A stretch of DNA of 64,000 nt from Rhizobium sp. CCGE 510 (GCF_000292525.1 NZ_AEYF01000045.1:248001-312000), one strand, 5' to 3'; counted from the stretch's first letter, positions 7,255 through 16,738 are shown. Notes: generated from the sequence alone by a model not told the origin. A program made the numbers and translations.

Positions 7255-9009
7255 TCACCTGTCCAGAATGGTTTTCAACACGCGGTGCAACTCGCCTGCC
7301 GGGTCGGCCGCAAGGCCTTCCGAGCGCCAGGCGACATGATGGTCGGGCCGCACCAGGATAACGCCGGCATCGCCGACCTCGCGGGCGCGCGCCCAATCGC
7401 CGTAATGGTCCTGCCATGGCTGCCGCGGGCCGATGACGTGGGTGGTGATCGGCAGGCCGAGTTCTGCCGCGAGCGCCCGCGCCGCATCGATCCAGGCGCG
7501 GCCGCCGATGCCGGTCAGGATGGTGAACTTGCCATGGCCGCAGAGGTCGAGCGTCGAGGCCTTCTTGTTGCCGTCGCCGAACAACCAGGCATGCGGCAGG
7601 CGCGCGCCGGGCCAGGTCGTCTGCTCGAAATGCAGCTCGCGATCCTGCGTGAAAGCGGGCTCGGGCTGGCCATCGGCGGCGACCGCCGATGATTTGTAGC
7701 GGTGGTTCATCTCCACGCCATGCGCGTCGAACTCGTAGACCTTGAAGGCGATGGCCTCACGCAAAGCCGCGCGCTGGGTTTCAGCGGCCGGCGTGTCGGA
7801 GCAACGCCCGTCCATGTTCTCCTGCATCTTCACCGGATCGATGGAATCGAGCAGGCCGAGCGCGCCGAAGATCGGGCCGAATTCCTCGATCGACTGGTTG
7901 GCGCGTGTCACGATCTGCTTGGCGATGGGCGCTCGCTCCTCGGTATAGGTTTCGAGCAGGCCTGGCCCGGCCTGGCCTTTGACGACCATGGCGAGCTTCC
8001 AGGCGAGGTTGAAGCCGTCCTGAATCGACGTGTTGGAACCCAGCCCATTCGACGGCGGATGGCGGTGGATCGCATCGCCCATGCAGAACACTCGGCCCTT
8101 GTGGGCGCGCACCGCGTAACAGTTGTTGACCGTCCAGGTGGAGACCGAAGTGACGTCGATGTCGATATCGGGGTCGCCGATCAGATCGCGGGCCACGCCC
8201 TCGGCAAAGGCATTATCGACATCGGGCACGCCCTGGGTGATGTCGTAGCCCCAGTTGATCAGCCACTCGTTCCACGGCCTGATCATCCGCACCAGGCCCA
8301 TGCCGATGCCGCCGACATTCGAGCCGGGCTGCAGCACCCAGTAGAGCACCGAGGGACGATGGGCGACATAGCGGCTGAGGTCGGCCTTGAACAGGATGTT
8401 CATCGAGCCGGCGACGCCCATCTTGCCTTCGAAGGGCAGACCGATATGCTGCGCCACCAGCGAATTGCCGCCATCCGCACCGACCAGATATTTCGAGCGG
8501 ATGGTAAAATCCTTGCCGGTCAGCCGGTCGCGGCAGGTTGTCGTCACACCCCCGGCGTCCTGCTCGTGGCTGACATATTCGGTTGACATTCGTGCTTGCG
8601 TGCCGCGCGAACAGGCGGTCGTGAACAAGAGCGGCTCCATGAACGTCTGCGGCAGGTCGTTCATCTCGGTCGGTGACGACAGGAGGTGCTCCGCCTTCGA
8701 TTTCGGATGGTTGCCCCAGGTCTTGAGGCGGCCGAGCTCCTCGCCCGCGAGCGAGGTGCAGAACACGTTCTCGCCCATGCTCTCCTGCGGGCTGGCATGG
8801 AGATAGGCCTCGGCCTCGACCTCGCGGCCGAGGTCGCGCAGCACTTCCATGGCGCGCTGGTTGGTGATATGGGCGCGGGGCGTATTGGCGAGCCAACGGT
8901 AGCGGTTGATCGCCATGTTCTCGACGCCGTAGGTGGCGAGCAGTGCGGCCGTGGCCGAGCCCGCCGGGCCGGTTCCAATGATCAGTACGTCGGTTTCGAT
9001 ATCAGCCAT
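7255..9009 (-). CDS. FAD-dependent aromatic monooxygenase (TfdB/phenol hydroxylase type)
   Basis: A 584-residue class A flavoprotein hydroxylase. It has the N-terminal FAD motif (DVLIIGTGPAGSATAALLA, residues 6-24), a DG motif (YLVGADGGNS) and the second FAD motif (GRVFCMGDAIHRHPPSNGLG), plus the C-terminal thioredoxin-like domain of the TfdB group. It probably ortho-hydroxylates a phenol using NAD(P)H and O2; next to hydroxyquinol dioxygenase, a resorcinol-like substrate is plausible. The start at 9009 is chosen because GGGAG precedes it; longer in-frame starts run deep into the upstream permease gene, with which this start overlaps 8 bases. Confidence 0.87.
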   Translation of the reverse strand: MADIETDVLIIGTGPAGSATAALLATYGVENMAINRYRWLANTPRAHITNQRAMEVLRDLGREVEAEAYLHASPQESMGENVFCTSLAGEELGRLKTWGNHPKSKAEHLLSSPTEMNDLPQTFMEPLLFTTACSRGTQARMSTEYVSHEQDAGGVTTTCRDRLTGKDFTIRSKYLVGADGGNSLVAQHIGLPFEGKMGVAGSMNILFKADLSRYVAHRPSVLYWVLQPGSNVGGIGMGLVRMIRPWNEWLINWGYDITQGVPDVDNAFAEGVARDLIGDPDIDIDVTSVSTWTVNNCYAVRAHKGRVFCMGDAIHRHPPSNGLGSNTSIQDGFNLAWKLAMVVKGQAGPGLLETYTEERAPIAKQIVTRANQSIEEFGPIFGALGLLDSIDPVKMQENMDGRCSDTPAAETQRAALREAIAFKVYEFDAHGVEMNHRYKSSAVAADGQPEPAFTQDRELHFEQTTWPGARLPHAWLFGDGNKKASTLDLCGHGKFTILTGIGGRAWIDAARALAAELGLPITTHVIGPRQPWQDHYGDWARAREVGDAGVILVRPDHHVAWRSEGLAADPAGELHRVLKTILDR

Positions 9010-10090
9010 GCGGCACTCCCTCGGTCGGCTTTGTCGTGGGTTGGCCCGCCAAAATACGTCGGACGGGAAAGAGCTGGAGGCCGGTTCGATCGGTGAAGAG
9101 GCCCCAGAGGCCTCGCGGCGCAAACAGCATGATGAGAATGCCGATGAGCCCGAGGATGAGGAGATACCAGGAGCCGAAGTCGGCCAGCAGATTCTGCAGG
9201 ATGTAGAACACGATCACGCCGACGATCGGTCCCTCGATCGTACCGATGCCGCCGATGACGACGATGAAGATCACATAGGCCGTCCAGTCGGGAACGGAGA
9301 AGGCCGCGTCGGGCGAGATGCGGGCTTTCTGGACATAGATCAGCGCACCGGTGAGGCCTGTCGCCAGCGCTGCAACCAGATAGACGAAGGATTTGGTCCA
9401 GGTCGGATCGACGCCGACCGAGCGGGCAGCCTCGCGGTTGTCACGGACGGCGGCGAGCCCCAACCCCTGTTTCGAGCGCAGGAGCTTGTAGATCGAACCG
9501 ATGGTGACGACGGCCAGCAACAACGCCAGCCAGTAGCAGACGATATCGGTGGCCTGCGGCCCGCGGACGCCCAGCAGGTCGGCGACGAAGCGGACGCCGA
9601 CCATGTCGCGGCTCGCGCCAGAGGGCAGCGAGGTGCCGGTACCGCCGCCGAGCGCCTTCCATTGCGCGAGCGACAGCCGCACGACCTCGGCGATGACCCA
9701 GGTGCCGATCGCGAAATAGGCACCCTGCAGCCGGAAGACAAAGAAGGCCGTCGGCACCGAAAGTGCCAGCGCCGCCAGCCCGCCCAGCGCGATGGCCGCG
9801 AGCGGATCGAGCCCGAGCAGGCTGACGCCGGCGAACATCGCATAGGCGCCGAAGCCGACAAAAGCCTGCTGGCCGACGGAGACGAGGCCGGCATAACCGG
9901 CCAGCAGGTTCCAGCACTGGGCCAGGACCAGCATGGTCAGCATGAAGAACAGATCCTGGATGATCGCCCGTGATGCGAAAAGCGGCGTGGCGACGGCGAC
10001 CACGACCAGCGCGAGGATCAGCAGGATCGACCCGGAGGAGCCGCGCGTGCGTGTCGAGACAGTCCAGCTGGATGAAACGTGATCCGTCAT
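9002..10090 (-). CDS. Branched-chain-type ABC transporter permease (LivM family), operon A
   Basis: A 362-residue integral membrane protein with about 9-10 hydrophobic helices and the LivM signature GYAGLVSVGQQAFVGFGAYA. It pairs with the LivH-type permease just upstream (1-base gap) to form the channel of a HAAT-family importer. Members next to aromatic catabolic genes usually import aromatic acids or phenolics rather than amino acids, so the substrate is inferred to be the aromatic degraded by this operon. The C-terminal tail overlaps the start of the FAD hydroxylase. Confidence 0.9.
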   Translation of the reverse strand: MTDHVSSSWTVSTRTRGSSGSILLILALVVVAVATPLFASRAIIQDLFFMLTMLVLAQCWNLLAGYAGLVSVGQQAFVGFGAYAMFAGVSLLGLDPLAAIALGGLAALALSVPTAFFVFRLQGAYFAIGTWVIAEVVRLSLAQWKALGGGTGTSLPSGASRDMVGVRFVADLLGVRGPQATDIVCYWLALLLAVVTIGSIYKLLRSKQGLGLAAVRDNREAARSVGVDPTWTKSFVYLVAALATGLTGALIYVQKARISPDAAFSVPDWTAYVIFIVVIGGIGTIEGPIVGVIVFYILQNLLADFGSWYLLILGLIGILIMLFAPRGLWGLFTDRTGLQLFPVRRILAGQPTTKPTEGVPHG

Positions 10091-10091
10091 C

Positions 10092-10955
10092 TCAATCCAC
10101 CGCCCGTGGGAAGAGGCCGCGGGGCCTGACGATCAGTACCAGCAGGAAGGCGACATGGCCGGCAAGGATTTGCCATTCCGGATTGATCGCCGCACCCATG
10201 GTCTGCGCCACGCCGATGATGATGCCGCCGGCGAGCGTCCCCCAAAACGAGCCCAGACCGCCGATGATCACGGCTTCGAAGGCATAGATCAGCCGCGCCG
10301 GTCCCATGGTCGGATCGAAATTGGCGCGGGTGCCGAGATATAGCGCGGCGATCGTCACCACCATCATGGCGATCCCAGTGGCCGTTGCGAAGATGCGTTC
10401 AGCGCGAATGCCCATCAGGCCGGCGGTGGCGCTGTCATCCGAGGTGGCGCGGAAGGCGCGGCCGAGCGAGGTGCGGTAGAACAGCAGGTTGAGCGCGACG
10501 ATGACGCCGACGGCGGAAAGGAAGGTGAGCAGCGGCATCGTGCCGACGCTGATGGGGCCGATCTGCAGCGAGGCCGTCTCCAGCGCGCCGGCCGAGATGC
10601 GGCGGCTGTCCGCGGAGAAGCCTTCGAGCAGGCCGTTCTGGATGACCACCGAGAGGCCGAAGGTCACAAGCAGTGGCGGCAGGATGTCGTCGCCGAGGGT
10701 TCGGTTGAGCACGACATATTGCAGCGCCCAGCCGAGTGCGAACATGACGGGCAGTGCGACGGCAGCTGCGATGAACGGATTGAGGCCAAGCGCCGAGACG
10801 AGCAGCAGCACCAGGAAGGCGGCCAGCACGATCAGGTCGCCATGGGCGAGATTGACCAGCCGCATGATGCCGAAGACGAGACTGAGCCCGGCTGCGAAGA
10901 GCGCATAGAGGCCGCCGAGCAATATGCCCTGGACGATGGTGTCGAGCCAGCTCAT
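10092..10955 (-). CDS. Branched-chain-type ABC transporter permease (LivH family), operon A
   Basis: A 287-residue membrane protein opening with the family signature DTIVQGILLGGLYALFAAGL and containing the conserved loop GIMRLVNLAHGD. It is the second channel subunit of the operon A importer. The start codon overlaps the stop of the LivF-type ATPase gene (ATGA), indicating translational coupling. Confidence 0.92.
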   Translation of the reverse strand: MSWLDTIVQGILLGGLYALFAAGLSLVFGIMRLVNLAHGDLIVLAAFLVLLLVSALGLNPFIAAAVALPVMFALGWALQYVVLNRTLGDDILPPLLVTFGLSVVIQNGLLEGFSADSRRISAGALETASLQIGPISVGTMPLLTFLSAVGVIVALNLLFYRTSLGRAFRATSDDSATAGLMGIRAERIFATATGIAMMVVTIAALYLGTRANFDPTMGPARLIYAFEAVIIGGLGSFWGTLAGGIIIGVAQTMGAAINPEWQILAGHVAFLLVLIVRPRGLFPRAVD

Positions 10956-11662
10956 CGTATATGCGCTCCGAAATAGGCCGCGTGGATGTCCTCACGGCTG
11001 AGCGAGGCCGGCGTGCCCGTCAGCGTCACCCGTCCTTCCATCACGCAGTAGACCCGGTCCGCCACCTTCAGCGCCTGGCCGATATCCTGCTCGATGATGA
11101 CGACGGAGGCGCCAGTCGCGCGGATCTTCGGAAAGGCCGAATAGATGTCCTTCACCACGACGGGCGCCAGCCCGAGGCTGATCTCGTCGCAAAGCAGCAC
11201 CCGAGGATTGGACATCAGTGCTCGACCGATCGCGACCATCTGCTGTTGGCCGCCCGAAAGGGCAGTACCGGGACTGTGGCGCCTATCCTTGAGCACGGGA
11301 AAGAGATCGTAGATCGCATCGAGCGACCAGGGGCCGTTGCGTCTGCGGGCATATTTGCCGATCAGCAGGTTTTCCTCGACCGACAGCGACGGAAACAGCC
11401 TCCGACCCTCGGGCACCATTGCGATGCCGAGCCGCACGACGTCTGGCGCGGCGAGCGCGCCGATCTCCTCGTTGTCGTAGCGGATATGGCTCGGCGCGTT
11501 GCGGATCAGGCCGGAGATCGAGCGTAGGAGAGTCGACTTGCCGGCGCCGTTAGCCCCGATGACCGCGACCGTCTCGCCTTCGTTCAACGTCATGTCGACG
11601 CCGAACAGCGCCTGGAAGTCGCCGTAGAATGCCGTCAGTCCCTGTGTTTCGAGCAGCGCCAT
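10952..11662 (-). CDS. Branched-chain-type ABC transporter ATPase (LivF family), operon A
   Basis: A 236-residue ATP-binding subunit: Walker [10 protein letters not shown], signature [16 protein letters not shown], Walker B VLLCDEIS with SLGLAP following, as usual in LivF. It energises the operon A importer together with the LivG-type ATPase. It overlaps the upstream gene by one base (TGATG) and the downstream gene by four. Confidence 0.93.
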   Translation of the reverse strand: MALLETQGLTAFYGDFQALFGVDMTLNEGETVAVIGANGAGKSTLLRSISGLIRNAPSHIRYDNEEIGALAAPDVVRLGIAMVPEGRRLFPSLSVEENLLIGKYARRRNGPWSLDAIYDLFPVLKDRRHSPGTALSGGQQQMVAIGRALMSNPRVLLCDEISLGLAPVVVKDIYSAFPKIRATGASVVIIEQDIGQALKVADRVYCVMEGRVTLTGTPASLSREDIHAAYFGAHIR

Positions 11663-12381
11663 CAGACTTCGATCCCGAGATAAATTTCGCGGACCTGCTT
11701 CGAGGCCATGATCGTATCATGATCGCCGATGCCGATCACTCGGCCGAAATGCAGCACGACCAGCCGGCTGACCACGGAAGTCAGCGCGTGCAGCACATGT
11801 TCGACCCAGATGATAGACACGCCACGGCGATGGATCGCCCGGATCGTCTCGACGAGTTCCTTGCATTCGCCTTCGGTCAGCCCGCCGGCGATTTCGTCGA
11901 GCAGCAGGATCTTGGGGTCGGTTGCAAGCGCCCGGGCGAGTTCGAGCCGCTTGCGCTGTAGCAGTCCAAGCGTCCCCGCCGGCTGGTTCGCCTTCGGGTA
12001 AAGCCCGGTTTCGACGAGAATGTCGGCGCATCGATCGCTGACGTCGCGCTCCGCCTTGCTGGAACCGAAGGCTGCTGCGACCAGCAGGTTCTCGAAGACC
12101 GTGAGTTTCTCGAACGGCTGCGGAATCTGGAATGTCCGGCCGATGCCGGCAAGACAGCGCGCCATCGGCGGCTGCCGTGTCACGTCGACACCATCAAGCC
12201 GGATGGTTCCGGAGTCGACACGAATGTTGCCGGTGATCAGGTTGAAGAGAGTGGATTTGCCGGCCCCGTTCGGCCCGATCACGCCGAGCGCCTCGCCGCT
12301 TTCCAGCGCAAACGAAACCTGATCGGCGACCTTCACGGCGCCGAAGCTTTTCGATAGCTGGTCTAGGGCGAGTATGGGCAT
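11662..12381 (-). CDS. Branched-chain-type ABC transporter ATPase (LivG family), operon A
   Basis: A 239-residue ATP-binding subunit with Walker A GPNGAGKST and Walker [12 protein letters not shown]. The ABC signature is unusual: where LSGGQ or LSYGQ is expected, the protein has [15 protein letters not shown]. The operon B LivG has a similar substitution ([15 protein letters not shown]), so it appears to be a feature of this subfamily rather than damage. A gap of about 94 bases containing a short GC-rich stem (CCGGG/CCCGG near 12420-12436) separates it from the binding-protein gene. Confidence 0.9.
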   Translation of the reverse strand: MPILALDQLSKSFGAVKVADQVSFALESGEALGVIGPNGAGKSTLFNLITGNIRVDSGTIRLDGVDVTRQPPMARCLAGIGRTFQIPQPFEKLTVFENLLVAAAFGSSKAERDVSDRCADILVETGLYPKANQPAGTLGLLQRKRLELARALATDPKILLLDEIAGGLTEGECKELVETIRAIHRRGVSIIWVEHVLHALTSVVSRLVVLHFGRVIGIGDHDTIMASKQVREIYLGIEV

Positions 12382-12475
12382 CAGGATCTCGGTTTATAGG
12401 CTTCCACCGTGCTGACGATCCGGGGCTGAGTCCCGGGCCAGTATCGCGCGGCTGGTCCGCCGCCTGGGCGTTGGC

Positions 12476-13753
12476 TCAAGCGATCGCCTCCATCTTGCCG
12501 CCGGTTGGGATATTCGGCGCCGTCTGATTGTCGACGATGACGAGGTCGTAGCCGCCGCCGTCCTTGAGCCGCCACTGGCCGCCGACAAGCGGCGTCTTGG
12601 CGATGTTCTTGGTCGCGAAAGGCGGCACATTGACACCGTCCCAGGCGACCTTGCCGACGATCGTCTCAAGGTTCGTGGCGGCGATGGCCGAAATCACGGC
12701 CGCGCTGTAGGTCGGATCGGCACGCTTCATGACGTCGGCGGCCACTTCGAACAGCGCGTGGATGAAGCCGATCGGCTGGGTCCAGGGACGACTTGTCGCC
12801 GCTGTGAAACCGTCCGCAAGATCCTTGGAACTCTGGCCGGTCAGCGACGACTTGAACGGATGGCTTGCCGACCACCAGACTTCGCTCGAGAGGTTGTGGC
12901 CGTTCTTGCCGAGCGCCTCGACCGCCTGCGGAAACAGGATCGCCTTGCCGATGGAGGCGACCTTCGGCTTGAAGCCCTGCTGCTGCGCCTGGTTCCAGAA
13001 AGTGGTGAAGTCCGGCGGGATCATCACGCCGGTGATGATCTCGTTGCCATCCGACTTGAAGGCGTTGATCTGCGCAGAGAAATCGTCGGTCAGGTTCTGG
13101 TAGCGGCCGGGGTCGTTGAGCGTATAGCCGAGCTTGTCCAGCACCGGCGGAAAGCCAACCTGCTTGTCGCCCCAGGCATTGCCGTCGCCGTCATTGGGGA
13201 ACAGGCCGCCGACCTTTTTGTTGGTGGCCACCTGGCCCCACATATTGGTATAGACCGCGATGACGTCTTCAAGGCCCCAGAAGAAGTGGAAGGCGCTGTT
13301 GAACGGCTTCCACGACGCCGGGTCGCCCGGATTGGCCTGCTGACCGATGAACCAGGGCTGCCACGGCGCCATGGTCGAGATGCAGGGCACTTCCTCGGCC
13401 TCGCAGGTGGTCGCAACCGGGTTGGTTGTCTCTGGGGTCGAGGCGACCAGCACCGCATGCACCTTGTCGTCGACGATGAGTGCCTTGGCGACCTCGGCGG
13501 CCCGGTTCGGGTTGGACTGGCTGTCCTTCACCACCACTTCGTAATTCAGTCCGGCGGCCTTGGTTGCCGCCATGAAGCCGTCGATGATGAATTTATCGGC
13601 TTCGGCGAAGGCGGCCAGCGGGCCGCTCTGCGGGCTGACATAGCCAAGCTTGATCGGGGCACCCTGTGCGATGGCTGGCATGGCCAGCCCCGAGGTTGCC
13701 GCCACTGCCCCAGTGGCGGCCGCAGACTTCAGCAAATCACGTCTCGTAAACAT
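12476..13753 (-). CDS. ABC transporter substrate-binding protein (type 1 fold), Tat-exported, operon A
   Basis: A 425-residue periplasmic binding protein. The N terminus MFTRRDLLKSAAATGAVA is a twin-arginine signal ending near AIAQGAP. The mature domain begins with IKLGYVSPQSGPLAAFAEAD, typical of Leu/Ile/Val-type receptors adapted to other ligands. ATG 13753 is preferred: an upstream in-frame ATG would use the ribosome-binding site GGAGGAGG as codons. It captures the substrate for the LivGFHM-type importer downstream. It lies between maleylacetate reductase and the ATPase genes, so uptake and catabolism share one transcript. Confidence 0.9.
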   Translation of the reverse strand: MFTRRDLLKSAAATGAVAATSGLAMPAIAQGAPIKLGYVSPQSGPLAAFAEADKFIIDGFMAATKAAGLNYEVVVKDSQSNPNRAAEVAKALIVDDKVHAVLVASTPETTNPVATTCEAEEVPCISTMAPWQPWFIGQQANPGDPASWKPFNSAFHFFWGLEDVIAVYTNMWGQVATNKKVGGLFPNDGDGNAWGDKQVGFPPVLDKLGYTLNDPGRYQNLTDDFSAQINAFKSDGNEIITGVMIPPDFTTFWNQAQQQGFKPKVASIGKAILFPQAVEALGKNGHNLSSEVWWSASHPFKSSLTGQSSKDLADGFTAATSRPWTQPIGFIHALFEVAADVMKRADPTYSAAVISAIAATNLETIVGKVAWDGVNVPPFATKNIAKTPLVGGQWRLKDGGGYDLVIVDNQTAPNIPTGGKMEAIA

Positions 13754-13777
13754 GTGCCTGCCTCCTCCCAAAAGAAT

Positions 13778-14842
13778 TCAATATGGCGGACGGTGTCCGC
13801 CCCATGCGTCCTGCAAGAGCGCGCGGACCGATCCATGATCGATCGGTCGCGGGTTCGAGTAGGGATTGTTCGTGGCGATCTCGGCCGCACGGTTGAGATC
13901 AGCCTCGCCGAGGCCGAAATCCCTGAGCGCCATGGGCGAGCCGATTGATTTCGCAAAGTCGTAAAGTGCTTGCCCAGGCGTGCCGCCACCGAAAATGTCC
14001 GAGATCGGCTTCATAAGTTCTGGCACTGCTGATGCATTGAAACCGATCGTGTGCGGCAGCATGATCGAATGCGTTTCCGCATGCGGCGTGTCGAAGCTGC
14101 CGCCCAATGTGTGGCAGATCTTGTGATGCAGCGACATCGAGATTTGGCCGAGCACTGTGCCGCAAAGCCAGGCGCCGTAAAGCGCCTTCTCCCGGGCCGA
14201 GCTGTCACGCGGGCTTTCGACGAGGACAGGCAACGCCTCCTTGAGCGCCCGCATCCCATCGATCGCCATCATTGAGGCGATCGGGTTGCGGTCCGGCGCA
14301 TAGAGCCCTTCCGCGGCATGTGCGATGGCATTCAGACCGCTGGTGACGCTCATGCCGACGGGCAGGCCGAGCGTCAGTTCGGGGTCATAGATCACAATCT
14401 CGGGTGTGATCTTTGGGCTGCGCACCGTGGTTTTGGCGCCATTCTCCGTCTGGCCGAGGATCGAGGTGACCTCGGAACCGGCATACGTCGTCGGCACGAC
14501 GATCTGCGGGATGTCGGTGCGATAGGCCATCGCCTTGCCGAGTCCGGTGGTCGAGCCGCCACCGAGCGACACCACGCAATCCGCGCCAAGCTCGGCCGCG
14601 CAGGCGACGGCGCGCTCGGTGACCTCGACGGGCGTATGCATGGTCGCATCGGTGAAGGTGCCGACCGAGAGCGAAGCGAGCCGCGCCGACAGGGCTTGAG
14701 CATCCGCCGCCTGATGTGAGGTCGAGAGGACCAGCGCACGCCGGCAGCCTAACGCCTCGACCCATTTGCCGACATCCGCGCTCGCTCCGTTGCCGAAGAC
14801 GATGCGTGCAGGGCTGCCCTGATAGCTGAACGACAGTGTCAT
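13778..14842 (-). CDS. Maleylacetate reductase (iron-type alcohol dehydrogenase family)
   Basis: A 354-residue enzyme. The nucleotide-binding segment VSLGGGSTTGLGKA and the metal/active-site region SLHHKICHTLGGSFDTPHAE followed by THSIMLPHT are diagnostic of maleylacetate reductases. It reduces maleylacetate, the product of hydroxyquinol cleavage, to beta-ketoadipate with NAD(P)H. Its ATG overlaps the stop of the preceding dioxygenase gene (ATGA), tying consecutive pathway steps together. It corresponds to GraC/TsdD-type enzymes of resorcinol pathways. Confidence 0.93.
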   Translation of the reverse strand: MTLSFSYQGSPARIVFGNGASADVGKWVEALGCRRALVLSTSHQAADAQALSARLASLSVGTFTDATMHTPVEVTERAVACAAELGADCVVSLGGGSTTGLGKAMAYRTDIPQIVVPTTYAGSEVTSILGQTENGAKTTVRSPKITPEIVIYDPELTLGLPVGMSVTSGLNAIAHAAEGLYAPDRNPIASMMAIDGMRALKEALPVLVESPRDSSAREKALYGAWLCGTVLGQISMSLHHKICHTLGGSFDTPHAETHSIMLPHTIGFNASAVPELMKPISDIFGGGTPGQALYDFAKSIGSPMALRDFGLGEADLNRAAEIATNNPYSNPRPIDHGSVRALLQDAWGGHRPPY

Positions 14843-15699
14843 GGCGAGCCCCGCCCCTTTTTGGCCCTCACCATGACAAACGTGAAGTCGAGTACTGAAC
14901 TTTCGCCTTTGCCTGATGGCTTGAACTCGCCGATCAGCTCTTCCTTGACACCAAACAGGGCATCCTGGGCAAGATCGGCATCACCACCGTCATAGACATG
15001 CGTGCTGATCGTCTCGAAGCCATCCGCCTTAATCAGGAAGTGCAGATGTGCGGGGCGCCTAAGCGGAAAGCCGAGGCCGCCAAGCATCTGACCAACCGGC
15101 CCGTCGCAGGGCACGGCATAGCCGCCAGGCCGGACCGTGTTGTAGCGGAAGTCGCCCTTGGCGTCGGTGGTGAATACCCCACGAAGATTGAATTCGGGTT
15201 GCTGGTCGGGCTGCTGGTTCTCGTAGTAGCCTTCGTTGTTGGCTTGCCAGGTCTCGATCGTGGCACCCGCGACAGGCTGCCCATCGAGATCCTGAACATG
15301 TCCGGTCACTGCAAGCACCGGCCCCACTCCGTCGAGCGAGATATTGGAGTCGAGCGCCAATCTGGGTGCGTCAGCACGATAGAACGGCCCGCGCACCGTA
15401 TTGGGCGTTGCGCCCTTCGGCCGGCTGGTATTGATCTCCTCGATGAGCGCGGTGACGCCCAAAAGGTCGGAAAGCAGCACCCATTCTTGCCGCCGGCCGT
15501 CACTGGCGTGACCAACCTCGGTGAGGAATTCCACCGTCCGTCGCCAATCGGCGTGGGTCGGACGCGTCTCGCGGATGAGCTTGTGCAGGTGTCCTATGAA
15601 GGAAACCATGAAAGCCTGCAGAGGCCCCTCCGCATGCTTGTCGAGCCGCTCGGCCACAAGCTGCGCAGAATTGCGCTCGCTAAACGTTATATCTGGCAT
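14839..15699 (-). CDS. Intradiol dioxygenase, probable hydroxyquinol 1,2-dioxygenase (second copy)
   Basis: A 286-residue Fe(III) intradiol dioxygenase. Iron ligands are Tyr in EGYYENQ, Tyr in PGGYAVPCDGP and the His pair in LRRPAHLHFLI. It shares the layout of the enzyme at 6363 but is clearly diverged, so the operon has two ring-cleavage enzymes of one type. First gene of operon A; a LysR gene is divergent 80 bases away. Start 15699 (ATG CCA) is chosen; an in-frame ATG at 15711 would place GGAGGA inside the coding region. It probably converts hydroxyquinol to maleylacetate for the coupled reductase. Confidence 0.87.
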   Translation of the reverse strand: MPDITFSERNSAQLVAERLDKHAEGPLQAFMVSFIGHLHKLIRETRPTHADWRRTVEFLTEVGHASDGRRQEWVLLSDLLGVTALIEEINTSRPKGATPNTVRGPFYRADAPRLALDSNISLDGVGPVLAVTGHVQDLDGQPVAGATIETWQANNEGYYENQQPDQQPEFNLRGVFTTDAKGDFRYNTVRPGGYAVPCDGPVGQMLGGLGFPLRRPAHLHFLIKADGFETISTHVYDGGDADLAQDALFGVKEELIGEFKPSGKGESSVLDFTFVMVRAKKGRGSP

Positions 15700-15711
15700 G
15701 ACTCCTCCCAT

Positions 15712-15779
15712 GACGAAACCTTAGCAGCCCGGAACTGAGTGCTTGATAATTTTTTTCGCGATTTGTATGCGTATTTGTT
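15712..15779. promoter_or_regulatory. Divergent promoter region of operon A and its LysR gene
   Basis: A 68-base AT-rich spacer between operon A and the LysR gene. The stretch TTGATAATTTTTTTCGCG, then ATTTGTATGCGTATTTGTT before the ATG, closely resembles the stretch at 26203-26240 next to operon B (about 27 of 37 aligned positions identical by eye). This suggests the same LysR-type binding site and promoter in both places. Confidence 0.5.
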
Positions 15780-16730
15780 ATGAAGATCGATGAGCGACAT
15801 CTGGTGCAACTGGCAGCGGTCGTCCAGGCAGGCGGCGTGACCGAAGGTGCGACACTGCTGGGTCTTAGCCAGCCGGGGGTATCGCGCACGCTTGCAATGC
15901 TGGAAAAGCGGCTCGGCGAGCCACTTTTCATCAAAGGCCGCCGGCCACTGCAGCCGACGCCGCTTGGCCGGGCGCTGGCAGACCACGGTCAGGCAATGCT
16001 CACGGCGTCGCGCAAGGCGTCCGCTCTGGTTGAAGGCTTCCGGCACGGCCGGACAGGGCTCGTACGCGTTGGCGGCACGCCTTTTTTCATGGATGCACTG
16101 ATCGCCGGCATGATTGCCGGTTTCCAGAACGATTTCCCCGAAGTCCGTATCGAACAGAGCTATGACTATCTGCCCGAGTTGCGCGCAGCCATCATCGCCG
16201 ACCGCATCGATCTCGCCATCTGCCCGATCGATATGCTTGACGAGGGGTCGGGTATGCGTTTCCAGGAATTGCTGCCGGGCCGCAACGTCGTGGCTTGTCG
16301 CCTGACCCATCCGCTCTTGCTCAAGCGCAAGCTCACCGGGCCGGAGCTGCTCGAATATCCCTGGATCGCGCCGCCGCCGGGCAGCCCGCTGCTTGCCGAC
16401 CTGCGCAGCCTCGTCCTCTCTCTGGGCGCGACCGAGACCAAGATTCGCTATGCTGGCGGCTCGCTGACCAGCGCGATCAACTACATGAAGGAGAGCGACG
16501 CTCTCACCATCCTGCCGCACAGCGTGGTCTTCGCTTATCGCAACGACAAAGCGATCACCGCCCTGCCGGTGAACATCCCGCATCCGGAACGTGCGCTCGG
16601 CCTGCTCAGGCGCACGGGAGACCTGGGCGCACCGGCTATCGAGGCGTTCTCGGCGCATATTCGCAAAAGTTTTGAGAACCTGAGGCATCTGATCAAGCGC
16701 CACGAACAATCCGTGGTCTGGGGGATGTGA
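15780..16730 (+). CDS. LysR-family transcriptional regulator of operon A
   Basis: A 316-residue LysR protein: helix-turn-helix VTEGATLLGLSQPGVSRTLA at residues ~21-40 and a LysR substrate domain. It is divergent from the dioxygenase-maleylacetate reductase genes, the classical arrangement for a LysR activator of catabolic genes. It is paralogous to the LysR at 5282 along its whole length. The co-inducer is probably a hydroxylated aromatic. It may also act on operon B, whose promoter has a matching upstream region but no intact regulator (inference). Confidence 0.92.
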   Translation: MKIDERHLVQLAAVVQAGGVTEGATLLGLSQPGVSRTLAMLEKRLGEPLFIKGRRPLQPTPLGRALADHGQAMLTASRKASALVEGFRHGRTGLVRVGGTPFFMDALIAGMIAGFQNDFPEVRIEQSYDYLPELRAAIIADRIDLAICPIDMLDEGSGMRFQELLPGRNVVACRLTHPLLLKRKLTGPELLEYPWIAPPPGSPLLADLRSLVLSLGATETKIRYAGGSLTSAINYMKESDALTILPHSVVFAYRNDKAITALPVNIPHPERALGLLRRTGDLGAPAIEAFSAHIRKSFENLRHLIKRHEQSVVWGM

Positions 16731-16738
16731 ATCGTGGC

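Noticed and set aside
7702-8586. Long plus-strand open frame opposite the FAD hydroxylase
   Set aside because: It is a mirror frame of a well-supported flavoprotein gene, with no recognisable domain.
12758-13948. A 396-codon plus-strand open frame opposite the binding-protein gene
   Set aside because: The minus-strand gene has a Tat signal, family motifs and an excellent ribosome-binding site; the plus-strand translation is low in hydrophobic core patterns and rich in Arg/His, as expected of a shadow frame.
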